A model generated the notes under the pieces. The model was not told the DNA's origin, ran no database searches, and was given only the letters and a program-made list of their open reading frames with translations. From Deltaproteobacteria bacterium (GTDB lineage: Bacteria > Desulfobacterota > Desulfobacteria > Desulfobacterales > ETH-SRB1): a stretch of DNA of 43,445 nucleotides. The stretch lies in contig JAJSZT010000025.1 of the NCBI GenBank assembly GCA_030272815.1, positions 1 to 43,445 on the forward strand. The letters run 5' to 3'. The position numbers and the translations under genes are program-made. The first letter of the stretch is position 1. Each line of letters begins with the position of its first letter. This document shows positions 16,788 to 25,570 of the stretch, piece after piece.

Positions 16788-19700
16788 GATCTGATCAGCC
16801 TTAAATGCAGGGCTTTTGCCAGCTCCATAAAACGATCCGCAAGCTTCCCCTGTTTGTCGAAAGGAACAAGATTGCGATCATCCACTTCATTGATAATCCA
16901 CGTTCTCAATATGTTCTGTGCATGCCTGTTTCGCCAAAAATCAACAATACCGATCTCCTGCCGGATATGATCCACAATATCAACAACTGCTTCACAGAAA
17001 TCTTTCATTTTCCGCTCTTCAGGTTTTTTCTCGTATTCATCAATCAAGATTCCCAAAAACGGCGACTGTCTCTTTGGATCTAAACCTGTTTGATCTTCTT
17101 CCCGGCCCCTTTTTACCTCATGAATGTATTTCTCAAGTTCTTCTGCCAGGGCTTCCCAGTTCTCATGAAAGGCATCGAGGATATCCTTCAATCTTTCGCT
17201 GAGCTTTTTATAAAAAGCAGGATCTTCGTTAAGGTGTTTTTCAATATGGAATCTAATGGCGTGTTCCATTTCCAGGGCCTGTGACTTTTTCGATTTGATC
17301 GCGCCTACTTCCTTTTCAAAGTTTTTATCCAAAATAGATATGGGCGGGACCTTTGGATTAACGCCTTGTGCAATAATGTGCTCATCAATCAACTGTTTTA
17401 CTTTATTTCCTACCCCTGCGATGTTTAGTTGTGAATCTCGATATCGATTAGCCGCGGTTTTATTAATAAATCCGAGAAGCTTCATGTCGTAGATATAGGG
17501 CAAGGCCTCCGGGCGCGGCAGTATAATGTCCATGCTCTCTGCGAATTCCGCAAACTTGTTGATAAATTCCGCCCTCAGTTCAACGTCTCTTAATGCATCA
17601 ACACAAGCGTCAATATCCGAAATGTCAGCAATTCCCCTTTCGCTAAACAGCCCTATAATCCTTCTATACCGGTCGTCCAGTTTCGGCAGCTCGTCCTTGA
17701 TATTGATCAGCGCACCCTTGATATCATTCTGCGAGTACATAGCCAGTGCCTCGGTCAGACGATCACCAACACCAAAATAGTCAACAATCAGTCCTCGTGT
17801 CTTTCCCGTGTAACGCCGGTTTACCCTGGCAATAGCCTGCAGAAGTTCGTGCCCCTGCATAAAACGGTCAAGATACATAACCTGTTCAACAGGCACATCA
17901 AATCCAACCAGCAGCATGCTTTTTACAATAATGACGGCAAGCTTATCCTTGTCCAGGGGTTTTTTGAATCTTCCATCCTTCCCCACAAGGATTTCGTGTT
18001 TTGCTTTATCCGTATGTTCTTTATAGGAAGGCGGGTCATTGTGGTCCCCAGAAATAATTGTCGCAAACTCAAGCTCCTTTATGATGTCTTTATTTTTTGC
18101 GGCAATGATCAGAAACTGTGTTTCTTTATCCAGATTTTTCTGTTCATCTTCCGGCAGATTCAAGAGGTTCGGATCAAGCAGGTCAAGCCTTTTTAAGAGT
18201 TTTTCTCTGGCTTTCCCAAAGGCTTCATAATACCGGATGGCAGCCCGACGGCTCACCGCCACAACCTGGGCCTTAAACCCATTGGGCAAGATATTTGCGG
18301 CATAGTGAAGCAGTATATCCTCTGCTTTTACGGCAATGATATCCTTGGCCTCCAATATATTGACCAGAGTTCCGTACCTGCGCCGTATTGCCTCCCTTTC
18401 TTCTTCACTGCGCGATCTGAACATATCATCAAAAAACTGATCCAGGCTCCTTCCATCCTCAACCATGGCTTCTGCCTTGCGGCCCTCATAGAGGATTTTA
18501 ACCGTAGAGCCATCTTTTTGTGATTGCTCAATGGTGTACTGATCAATATAATCGCCAAAAATCTCATGAGTCCTTCTTGTGCGCCCCGAAACGATAATGG
18601 GTGTTCCGGTAAATCCGATCATGGCGCAGTTTGGCATGGCCCGCATGATATTGGCGTGGAGCATGCTGGTGTGGGAGCGGTGGGCTTCATCTACCAGAAC
18701 CAATATCTTGTCAGAATGATTCCAGATGGGAAACAGGGTCGGTTTTGCGGGGAACTTATAATCTGTTTTCTTTTCGCCGGAAGGAGCCGCCGCTTTCCGA
18801 AGCGGGTATCTTGGAATTTCATAATCCTTTGTAACGGGTGCCCGATCTTGGTATTTCTGAACCGTTGCAAAGATAATATTGGAGCCATCCTCCTGCATGT
18901 GCCTGGCAAGATCGTTCTTATTGTTAGCCCGATAAACGGTTTCACCGGTCAAACCGGCAGTGCCTCTTAACTGGTCTTCAAGATTTATTCTGTCGGTGAC
19001 CATTACAATCTTGAACCTTTTCATATCATAAATGGTCCGCATCTTGCGCACCATAAAAACCATTGTAAGGCTTTTACCTGACCCTTGCGTATGCCAGATA
19101 ATACCGCCTCGCTGATCTGTATCGCCGTGCTCTATTCTTGTCTTACCAGTTCTGAGTCGATGAATCGCCTTATGCACGGCCCGAAACTGCTGGTACCTGC
19201 ACATAAGCTTTACCTGACGGCTTTGAACCTGATCGAAAAGAATAAAATTTCTTATAATATCAAGAAGATTCTGTTTTTGGAGCATACCTGCAACAAGGAT
19301 TTCCTGGCTGTTTAACCTCTCTTTGCTCAGGCGCTTTGCAACTTCACTCATGGGAACAGGGCTTGTGTCCTTCCACTCCATGTAATGTTCATACCCCGCG
19401 CCCACCGTGGCTGCCCGCGCCTCCTGCCGAAAGGTGCCGACCAGAAACTGATTGTAATAAAAGAGCCGTTCACACCCCTCATCCTCTTCCACGCCCGGCC
19501 TCTGGTTGGAATATCTCAGAAGCTGGTTTATCCCTTCCTCCATGGGATTGGATATTTTAGGGCTTTTACATTCCACAACGACAAGGGGAATCCCGTTGAC
19601 AAAGAGCACAATGTCCGGAGAAATGAAGGTCTTTCCGCCGGGCACATCCACCCTGAACTGATTTATCGCCAAGAAATCATTCTTCTCAGGATGATCAAAA

Positions 19701-20068
19701 TCAATTATGGCAACCGTCTTTTCTTTTCCACCATGCAGGGCAGGATCTCCTTCTACTTCAACCCCCTGCACGATAAGATCAAAGGCTTTCTTGTTTGCTT
19801 CCATCAATTTTGGCGCGCTGATTCGCTCCAAGGCGCTGACCACCTGATTGACACGGTCATCATCCAGCCAGGGATTCCCGTTGTCATCGAGATTGATATT
19901 CTTGATCGCTCTGCGCAATCTATCAGTCAGCAATACATCACGGAAGCTCTCCCGCTCCGTTAGATACGGCACATCAATATCACCCTCAATATGCTCCCAC
20001 CCCATTCCCTTTAACTGCTCGACAAAGGGAATCTCCACATATGTCTTTTCATCAGGTGTTTGCGCCAT
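16784..20068 (-). CDS. hsdR: Type I restriction enzyme R subunit (HsdR)
   Basis: A 1094-residue restriction and translocation subunit of usual length. The N-terminal nuclease has Asp152 in SPDIVLF and Glu166-x-Lys168 in VVECK (PD-(D/E)xK). The SF2 translocase has Walker A HTQGSGKS (326-333) and DEAH (460-463), with GFTGTP and a motif VI region QAIARVNR further on. The C-terminal third is helical and should contact HsdM2S. It starts 14 bases after the HEPN gene and overlaps the YgjP-like gene. It is separated from hsdM and hsdS by an insert of about 6.7 kb carrying other genes. Two stubs of its first codons exist elsewhere (12234-12362 and 21115-21219). It appears intact. Confidence 0.95.
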   Translation of the reverse strand: MAQTPDEKTYVEIPFVEQLKGMGWEHIEGDIDVPYLTERESFRDVLLTDRLRRAIKNINLDDNGNPWLDDDRVNQVVSALERISAPKLMEANKKAFDLIVQGVEVEGDPALHGGKEKTVAIIDFDHPEKNDFLAINQFRVDVPGGKTFISPDIVLFVNGIPLVVVECKSPKISNPMEEGINQLLRYSNQRPGVEEDEGCERLFYYNQFLVGTFRQEARAATVGAGYEHYMEWKDTSPVPMSEVAKRLSKERLNSQEILVAGMLQKQNLLDIIRNFILFDQVQSRQVKLMCRYQQFRAVHKAIHRLRTGKTRIEHGDTDQRGGIIWHTQGSGKSLTMVFMVRKMRTIYDMKRFKIVMVTDRINLEDQLRGTAGLTGETVYRANNKNDLARHMQEDGSNIIFATVQKYQDRAPVTKDYEIPRYPLRKAAAPSGEKKTDYKFPAKPTLFPIWNHSDKILVLVDEAHRSHTSMLHANIMRAMPNCAMIGFTGTPIIVSGRTRRTHEIFGDYIDQYTIEQSQKDGSTVKILYEGRKAEAMVEDGRSLDQFFDDMFRSRSEEEREAIRRRYGTLVNILEAKDIIAVKAEDILLHYAANILPNGFKAQVVAVSRRAAIRYYEAFGKAREKLLKRLDLLDPNLLNLPEDEQKNLDKETQFLIIAAKNKDIIKELEFATIISGDHNDPPSYKEHTDKAKHEILVGKDGRFKKPLDKDKLAVIIVKSMLLVGFDVPVEQVMYLDRFMQGHELLQAIARVNRRYTGKTRGLIVDYFGVGDRLTEALAMYSQNDIKGALINIKDELPKLDDRYRRIIGLFSERGIADISDIDACVDALRDVELRAEFINKFAEFAESMDIILPRPEALPYIYDMKLLGFINKTAANRYRDSQLNIAGVGNKVKQLIDEHIIAQGVNPKVPPISILDKNFEKEVGAIKSKKSQALEMEHAIRFHIEKHLNEDPAFYKKLSERLKDILDAFHENWEALAEELEKYIHEVKRGREEDQTGLDPKRQSPFLGILIDEYEKKPEERKMKDFCEAVVDIVDHIRQEIGIVDFWRNRHAQNILRTWIINEVDDRNLVPFDKQGKLADRFMELAKALHLRLIRS

Positions 20069-20082
20069 TTGCTTTTCTTTTT

Positions 20083-20535
20083 TTAATCTTTTTTCTTAAA
20101 TTCCAGTTCCGGGTGATTATTGTTTAGCCATTCCAAAACGTCTGCTTTCAATTCTTTCACAAACTCAATAAGTTCATCAGCATTATGTCCTGTGACACCT
20201 CCGACATAGTCATATTCCACGATATTTCTTTTGGATCGGCATGAATCCAGATATATCGCATCGGCATTTCGCTTTTTTCCAAGTATTAAAGGCAATGCCT
20301 GAATGGTGCGGTAGTGCTGCAATGTTTTTTCTGCCTTGAAACCTTCAGCGTAGAGAAGGATAGTACATAGCTTGAGTGCGGCATTGTATGCAATACCGAA
20401 CCGCCAGTCATCTGAAATGCCTCCCTTTGCATCTTTCAAGTCACGATCAATGATCATAATTAAATTCTCAATTTCTTCTTGACTGGTTTTATGTCTGCGC
20501 AACCAGCCATTATCAACCCATTGATTCAAGCTCAT
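20083..20535 (-). CDS. HEPN domain protein, HepT-like partner of MNT
   Basis: A 150-residue all-helical HEPN protein. In characterised HepT toxins the RNase motif is R-x4-H-x-Y, the last Tyr being AMPylated by MntA. Here the segment RNIVEYDY gives Arg103, Tyr108 in place of the His, and Tyr110. The AMPylation-type Tyr is kept but the catalytic His is absent, so it may lack RNase activity or belong to a variant subfamily. It overlaps the nucleotidyltransferase gene upstream by 23 bases, the usual two-gene layout. It precedes hsdR by 14 bases, which places the pair inside the restriction operon. Confidence 0.8.
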   Translation of the reverse strand: MSLNQWVDNGWLRRHKTSQEEIENLIMIIDRDLKDAKGGISDDWRFGIAYNAALKLCTILLYAEGFKAEKTLQHYRTIQALPLILGKKRNADAIYLDSCRSKRNIVEYDYVGGVTGHNADELIEFVKELKADVLEWLNNNHPELEFKKKD

Positions 20536-21100
20536 TTTTATTTCCTATGATAAAGATCTTGGGCGCTTCAAGCACCTGAGTGATGAAGTGTTCCCTGTTT
20601 GTTTTTCGTTTGACAAATTCATTTACACTTAAAACATAAGGGTTGATTTCTCTGCCGATATGCTCGGGCACTCCTGATAACATACCGGTTAATTTCCTCA
20701 ACCCTAGTTTTCCAATAACCATTAGATCGACATCGCTTCCGGCCGTTTCCTCATGGAGGGCAATGGATCCGAATACAAAAGCTATGCTGATATCTGAATC
20801 TTGTCTTAATGCATTTTTTAGAATATCCACTAAACCGATTGTTTTCAGGACAAGACTCCGAATATCAGGATAAAGAGGATGCTCCTTGTTGGCCCGATAG
20901 TAAAGGCGATTCCCATCTTTTCGCTTCTTAACCAGGTCCAGGCGCAGCAGTTTTTTCAGTTCTGTTTGTATCGTCCCTATGGCATATCCCGAACGCCTTT
21001 CGATCTCACGCATGTGCAACTCTTCGGCAATTGTTCCGAAGAGCAGGCGAAATATCTCCGCCCGGATCTTAGATGATAATATTTCCGCTAAAACATTCAT
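20513..21100 (-). CDS. HTH-MNT nucleotidyltransferase (MntA-like antitoxin)
   Basis: A 195-residue protein. Residues 1-75 form an ArsR-type winged helix (RREIERRSG-like recognition region, then RLYYRANKEHPLYPD). The MNT nucleotidyltransferase follows with FVFGS (Gly111, Ser112), ten residues, then Asp123-x-Asp125, the complete metal-binding signature. MntA proteins AMPylate and neutralise the HEPN partner, whose gene overlaps this one downstream. The fused HTH suggests autoregulation, and a perfect 14-bp palindrome lies 16 bases upstream of the start. No clear ribosome-binding site is visible, consistent with a very short leader. Confidence 0.85.
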   Translation of the reverse strand: MNVLAEILSSKIRAEIFRLLFGTIAEELHMREIERRSGYAIGTIQTELKKLLRLDLVKKRKDGNRLYYRANKEHPLYPDIRSLVLKTIGLVDILKNALRQDSDISIAFVFGSIALHEETAGSDVDLMVIGKLGLRKLTGMLSGVPEHIGREINPYVLSVNEFVKRKTNREHFITQVLEAPKIFIIGNKNELESMG

Positions 21101-21113
21101 AATGTATGCTCAT

Positions 21114-21143
21114 ATCATACAATTGTATGGTTATGCAATACAA
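21114..21143 (-). promoter_or_regulatory. Palindromic operator and promoter before HTH-MNT gene
   Basis: CATACAATTGTATG (21116-21129) is a perfect 14-bp palindrome. Reading toward the gene, TTGTAT (21143-21138) and TATGAT (21119-21114) are 18 bases apart, so the palindrome covers the spacer and the -10 element. A repressor bound there, plausibly the HTH of the MNT protein, would block transcription. This would give the MNT-HEPN-hsdR-YgjP genes their own promoter inside the longer operon. Confidence 0.5.
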
Positions 21144-21219
21144 ATGGATTGCAGTTCTCCACGAAATACTCGATAAAGGGGATCTCTACATATGTTTTTT
21201 CATCAGGTGTTTGTGCCAT
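21115..21219 (-). pseudogene. Truncated 5' stub of hsdR (copy 2)
   Basis: A 34-codon frame starts with [17 protein letters not shown], matching the first 17 residues of HsdR with one conservative change, then diverges to an unrelated tail and stops within the promoter of the HTH-MNT gene. It has a GGAAA ribosome-binding site and overlaps the end of the AlbA_2 gene. As with copy 1, the homology begins at the start codon. Confidence 0.8.
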
Positions 21220-21745
21220 ACGTTTCCTTCATGTTTTTAAGACCTCTTTCCCTGTTTCGGTCGTTACATACCGCTGCTTGCTGCTTCGCGGCTTGTCGGG
21301 GATGGTCATTGTCAGCCAGCCAATATCGAAGTGGTTTTATATACTTGGTCCTGAACTTGGTTCTGTTCTGCCATTTAAAAAGTTCCATAAGTTCAGCTAT
21401 TGATCGTTCTTTAAATGTAAATTTAAGGAGTTGAACTTGATCCCGACTTAGTCCCAACTTGAGCCCGACTTGTGCGGTCTCTTTCGAAACTGCAAGGGGA
21501 TGAACAGGAAAATAACTCACAAAGTATGTCCGATCATCATCAGTCTCAAAACGAGAAGAGGCAGAGTCATTGTCATCGGCAATACCAAGAAAGATATAGC
21601 CGCCGCCCAGATTGTGGAAGTCATTGGCAAAGGCGCACAGAGTGTGCAAAACGGCCTCCGGATTCCAGCCGCGTTTAAACTCAAGCCGCTCCCACTCCAC
21701 AGGGCGGCCCTGCAGCACTTTATGTATATTGACAGGGAGACTCAT
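21203..21745 (-). CDS. AlbA_2 (Schlafen-type) domain protein with internal deletion
   Basis: A 180-residue protein. Residues about 15-55 are an AlbA_2 start ([27 protein letters not shown]). The text then jumps to [11 protein letters not shown], which in full-length relatives lies some 200 residues further on, followed by a C-terminal winged-helix segment ([23 protein letters not shown]). Full-length proteins are about 450-500 residues, so the middle is probably missing without loss of frame. It sits between a Fic stub and an hsdR stub and is probably a deletion relic that still has an open frame. A second fragment of the same family is at 14244-14455. Confidence 0.6.
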   Translation of the reverse strand: MSLPVNIHKVLQGRPVEWERLEFKRGWNPEAVLHTLCAFANDFHNLGGGYIFLGIADDNDSASSRFETDDDRTYFVSYFPVHPLAVSKETAQVGLKLGLSRDQVQLLKFTFKERSIAELMELFKWQNRTKFRTKYIKPLRYWLADNDHPRQAAKQQAAVCNDRNRERGLKNMKETYGTNT

Positions 21746-21748
21746 ATT

Positions 21749-21856
21749 TTACGGTTCCTTCTTGTTGCCCTGCGCTTTACTCAAATCGGCCAGATACCAA
21801 GTGGCAATGGTGGGAATTGTGGATGGCTCCGCAGAAAATTGTCGCAATGTAATCAT
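21749..21856 (-). pseudogene. N-terminal stub of a Fic family protein
   Basis: A 35-codon frame reads TLRQFSAEPSTIPTIATWYL followed by ADLSKAQG, the start characteristic of Fic proteins with an N-terminal PSTIPT..TAWYLADL segment, then stops. The HxFxxGNGR catalytic core is absent. The AlbA_2 gene starts four bases after its stop. No further gene was seen in 21857-22044. Confidence 0.55.
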
Positions 21857-22044
21857 AACAGTTTCTTTCCGTTTATTTTTTATAGCAATCAACCAGGGTT
21901 CTTAGACTTTGTTGAATCGCTTCAACAGACAAAAATTCAGGATAAAATGCTTCAGAACTTCCGGCCCTTTCTTGACCCGAAAATGCCAACATTTCACGTA
22001 TGCCACTTATTTCACCCCATTTTCCCCGTGTATATTTATTCCTA

Positions 22045-23094
22045 CTACTTTCGGATATCTGAGAAAGAATCCAAGTGTAATTGATACAACTGCATTACGC
22101 CCTTGGTATACTCTTTAGGTTTTGGAAAAATACGCGGTGTTGGATATACTATTTGAATATCCTCCATGAAAGCCCTGAAAATACCTACAGCAACGGTTTG
22201 CATCTTGCTCCCGGTAGGAGCAACAATTATCCTTTCTAACACTCCGTACTTATCATAAATATCAAGGAGTAACTTTAAAGTTTCATTGTATTCCAAAGTA
22301 CTCACTTCAAAATCATCTCTGTTCGAAATATCTTCAATACGGTTGAGGATATTGATTTTATCTGGTCGCCACGCATTCTGTTCCAGTGGTGGAATTCCAT
22401 GAATTAAGGTGAAAGACGATGCCTGGATCTCTGATCGTAAAGCAGCAAGCTGATTTGGGTTAAAAGACGGAAATGCAACTACCCTGATTGGTTGGCCCTC
22501 CGAGGATACAGAAGATAGCTCTGGGACAACAGCTAACTCGAATACACCAGAAGATAAAAACATGGCTGAATGAAGTGAGTCTTCTTCCATTTTGCTGATT
22601 TCAGCGTCTACTTCCTTTTCATTTGGTGGATATTCCTGTGCTATAGAGTATAAAATTGTGCTCCTCGAAAAATTGAACGGGGGGTTCCCCAATACGTTTA
22701 ATATTTGAACGATAAGCAATCTTGACATTCCTGATATATCTACGAAAATGCGGCATTCAACCGGATGCAGGATATCAAGTAGCTTATTTCTTATGCTTGG
22801 AGGATTTTCGCGATCATACAAAAGGCGATCCACTGATATTCCACATTCGCTACACTTCTTCATGATCTCATTAGTCTTGTTTTCAGGCACATTTGGAAGA
22901 TACTCAACAAGAACTATTGAAAAATCACTCTTCCCTGAATTTATTGCATTATTTAATACCGTTATTGATCGATCTTCAAATCCCGCACACAAAATCAAAA
23001 TATCGCCCTTGTTAAAACCAACAGTGTCTGAAGGCACCAAAGGTGGTTTTTCGAGGTTGTATAATTTTCTATCTATTCTTAGTACCTTGGGCAT
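22045..23094 (-). CDS. Uncharacterised protein with two CARF-like Rossmann motifs
   Basis: A 349-residue soluble protein I cannot place in a named family. The N-terminal half has a beta strand ending ILILCAGFEDRS (33-43) and then FVDISGMSRLLIVQIL (117-132). The C-terminal half has IIVAPTGSKMQTVAVGIF (289-306) followed by IQIVYPTPR. The strand, [T/S]G[S/M][K/R]xM-like turn and helix pattern resembles the ligand-binding motif of CARF domains, the cyclic-oligonucleotide sensors of CRISPR-linked and other defence proteins. No nuclease motif is visible, so if CARF-like it would be a sensor or regulator. It follows the kinase-ATPase gene by three bases. The CARF call is by motif shape only. Confidence 0.5.
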   Translation of the reverse strand: MPKVLRIDRKLYNLEKPPLVPSDTVGFNKGDILILCAGFEDRSITVLNNAINSGKSDFSIVLVEYLPNVPENKTNEIMKKCSECGISVDRLLYDRENPPSIRNKLLDILHPVECRIFVDISGMSRLLIVQILNVLGNPPFNFSRSTILYSIAQEYPPNEKEVDAEISKMEEDSLHSAMFLSSGVFELAVVPELSSVSSEGQPIRVVAFPSFNPNQLAALRSEIQASSFTLIHGIPPLEQNAWRPDKINILNRIEDISNRDDFEVSTLEYNETLKLLLDIYDKYGVLERIIVAPTGSKMQTVAVGIFRAFMEDIQIVYPTPRIFPKPKEYTKGVMQLYQLHLDSFSDIRK

Positions 23095-23097
23095 TGA

Positions 23098-25569
23098 CTA
23101 ATCCTCCATTTCAAATCCTGGCAAAAGAGGTTGGTCAGGATCGGCAATAAGCCCCTTTTTAACTAAATGGCTTTTTTCAAATTCTTTGGGCAACAAAAGT
23201 AGTTTCTCAACTTCGTTTGCCTCCAATCCAATGGAATCACGCATGCTGAACGTAAGGTTAAAATGTGGTATAAGCAATCGTCTAAGATAAAGCCTGGGCA
23301 CAACCTTCCCTCGTCGACTTTTCCCCCTCACATCTTCAATAAATACTGAATATCTCAAAAGTTCGTCGTATATTTTTTGTGCTTCATTCGATAGCTTTAA
23401 TGGTTCATACGGCTCTATTCTATGGGCCTGCCAGGGAGGATTTGTTTCTACATTCTTAGAGTTTCTATACCTTAGATAAGAATGCGCAATGATGCCAAAT
23501 GCAGCAACAATTTCAACTAATTTAGATCCATTAGGTAAGATACGTAAACCCTTTAAAAAATTACCAGCCTGTTCTCTTGTTGCTTTTGATTGTTCCTTGG
23601 CTGAGATCTTTTGGGGAGACTCAATTTCAGCCAATCCCTGAGCGCCTCCAATATTGACAACCATTCGTTTTACCAAATCAATGATGTGATAAATGTCACC
23701 ACAACAGAGGTGACAGAGTGATTCTTTTCCCCAAAATTTTATTCTTTTACCACGTCTTATAAGCCTTGCGTCTTCATTAAAATTTAGTTCCGAATAGGAA
23801 CCCAAAAGGGCTTCAAGATCAGAAACGGGGTAATTGTCAATGGCTGTTAGTCTTCTATTAAATACATCTTCAATGAATTGCAGTTTTTCTTCTATTCCAG
23901 CATGAATGTAAACCAACCCCAAATTTATAAGGGTGAATTCTCTACCCTCCACGTAGGCTTTGGTATCAATATCGTTACGTGCATAACTCACAGGACTTTC
24001 CGTTGAAAGTTTAAAGAAACAAGAGGATGTGCGCTGCATAAGAAGACGGTTTAGATTTTGTTGCAATTCTATCGTAATTTTTGGCGAGGAATAGTCATCG
24101 ATGAAAAAGAAAAAAGGACGATCATTAAGAAAAGAGAATTTTCCCATAAGCAGATCACATATCTTGATAAGTATGTCTGGACCAAAATAATGGCCAAAAC
24201 TATGCTTAGGATCGTTTACGAAGCGTTGTTTCTTTGCGGCTTTGAATCTTTCTTTTTGAAGTCTGGCTGAAAGTGCTCTGAAACTATCAATTCCGGGCTC
24301 TTGAGAGCGGCTAAGTTCCAAAAGCTCCCATATAGACCTTGAAACATTTCCCTCTTTTTTATCAAATTCATCTTTATAGTGTTTTGAAGCCCACCTTTTA
24401 ATTGAATCGAACAATTCATTCAGCAGCGTTGATGTTATGAAGTGTAAAGGGACATCTAATGCTTCTTGTCGGTCAGGAGTCATGTATCGTGGGAATGCGA
24501 AATACAAATCGTCACATCGGTAGTAAATGCCTATATATGTAAGTTTGTCTGGGATATCTTCGTCGATAATTAAGCGGTGCTGAAGGCTTAGGCTTTTAAA
24601 CACAGTGCTTTTGCCACAACCGCGCGGCCCAGTCAGCACTAAATTATTCCTTGTTTCAATATCTGAAAGGCCAAGGAAGCGATCGGAATAGAGAGCTCTT
24701 AGTAGGCCGTGTGAATCACCAATTTGTTCACAACTGAGATATTCAAAAGGATCAGTTATTTTTTTAACAGCTTTATCTGATTGAATCTTGTCAAATTCAG
24801 ACTCAATTTCGTTAAGATGATCGAAAAGTTCTTTAGGACGACGCGCATAAGAATCACGAGTTGTATCGGTTTCTACCAGATGCTTTGCCAAAAAATGATC
24901 ATTCAGGATATTGAAGGTAAACTTTTCAAAAGATCCTGAACTCTGATAATCAACATTTTCCAAAAGATCCTTAAGTATAAAGGCAAGCTGTTCAAAATCA
25001 TCCTTTTCAAACCCATTTTCGGATGCTGAAGTTGTGCCAAAATCAGTTACCCGAAAAGCATAATCTGGCCCCCTAAGTGATGTGGATCGATCTTCAACCA
25101 GAATGTTACCAGAATGCAGGTCACCATGTTGGAATGGTCTCTTATTCATCTCATTAAAGAGATCAAACATCGCTTTTAGTAAATCTGTTATGAAATTAAC
25201 AGATACGTTATTCTTATTGTGTTCAATATATTCTTTAAGATTATTTCCAGGTATATAATCTGATAGCAATATGACACAATCTATGTCATAATTTATACTT
25301 TGCCATTCACCAAAACTGAAGAACCTAACGACAACCTGAGAACTGATGAGCCTATTAGCCTTCTGGAATTCTTGCTTCCAGATCATCGGTTTTAGGTTTT
25401 TTTTGGGAATAATTTTTACGGCAATATCATGTCTGAGCTCGTCCGAATGAGCTCGGAAAACATGTGCATTCATACCAGATCCCCTGTGTTCAACTATTAT
25501 GTATTTCCCCTGTTGGTCTGGCACCTGCTTCCCGATAAACCATTCTACATCCGGCAAATATTTTCGCAT
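23098..25569 (-). CDS. Protein kinase fused to ORC/Cdc6-like AAA ATPase
   Basis: An 823-residue two-domain protein. The kinase (about 20-260) has glycine loop RGSGMNAHVF (29-38), Lys52 in AVKII, catalytic loop HGDLHSGN (Asp150, Asn155) and DFG with Asp176, so it should be active. Only one base separates it from the methyltransferase gene. The ATPase begins near 280 with Walker A GPRGCGKST (314-322, Lys320) and Walker B FFFFIDD (487-492), the pattern of ORC/Cdc6-type or STAND ATPases. The C-terminal 250 residues include a possible winged-helix region. No membrane segments are seen. In defence systems such as Pgl/BREX, kinases work beside a methyltransferase and ATPase, a parallel rather than homology. 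Confidence 0.85.
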   Translation of the reverse strand: MRKYLPDVEWFIGKQVPDQQGKYIIVEHRGSGMNAHVFRAHSDELRHDIAVKIIPKKNLKPMIWKQEFQKANRLISSQVVVRFFSFGEWQSINYDIDCVILLSDYIPGNNLKEYIEHNKNNVSVNFITDLLKAMFDLFNEMNKRPFQHGDLHSGNILVEDRSTSLRGPDYAFRVTDFGTTSASENGFEKDDFEQLAFILKDLLENVDYQSSGSFEKFTFNILNDHFLAKHLVETDTTRDSYARRPKELFDHLNEIESEFDKIQSDKAVKKITDPFEYLSCEQIGDSHGLLRALYSDRFLGLSDIETRNNLVLTGPRGCGKSTVFKSLSLQHRLIIDEDIPDKLTYIGIYYRCDDLYFAFPRYMTPDRQEALDVPLHFITSTLLNELFDSIKRWASKHYKDEFDKKEGNVSRSIWELLELSRSQEPGIDSFRALSARLQKERFKAAKKQRFVNDPKHSFGHYFGPDILIKICDLLMGKFSFLNDRPFFFFIDDYSSPKITIELQQNLNRLLMQRTSSCFFKLSTESPVSYARNDIDTKAYVEGREFTLINLGLVYIHAGIEEKLQFIEDVFNRRLTAIDNYPVSDLEALLGSYSELNFNEDARLIRRGKRIKFWGKESLCHLCCGDIYHIIDLVKRMVVNIGGAQGLAEIESPQKISAKEQSKATREQAGNFLKGLRILPNGSKLVEIVAAFGIIAHSYLRYRNSKNVETNPPWQAHRIEPYEPLKLSNEAQKIYDELLRYSVFIEDVRGKSRRGKVVPRLYLRRLLIPHFNLTFSMRDSIGLEANEVEKLLLLPKEFEKSHLVKKGLIADPDQPLLPGFEMED

Positions 25570-25570
25570 T

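Noticed and set aside
21470-22084. 204-codon plus-strand frame over the AlbA_2 and Fic remnants
   Set aside because: The minus strand carries recognisable AlbA_2 and Fic sequence here; the plus frame has no recognisable motif.
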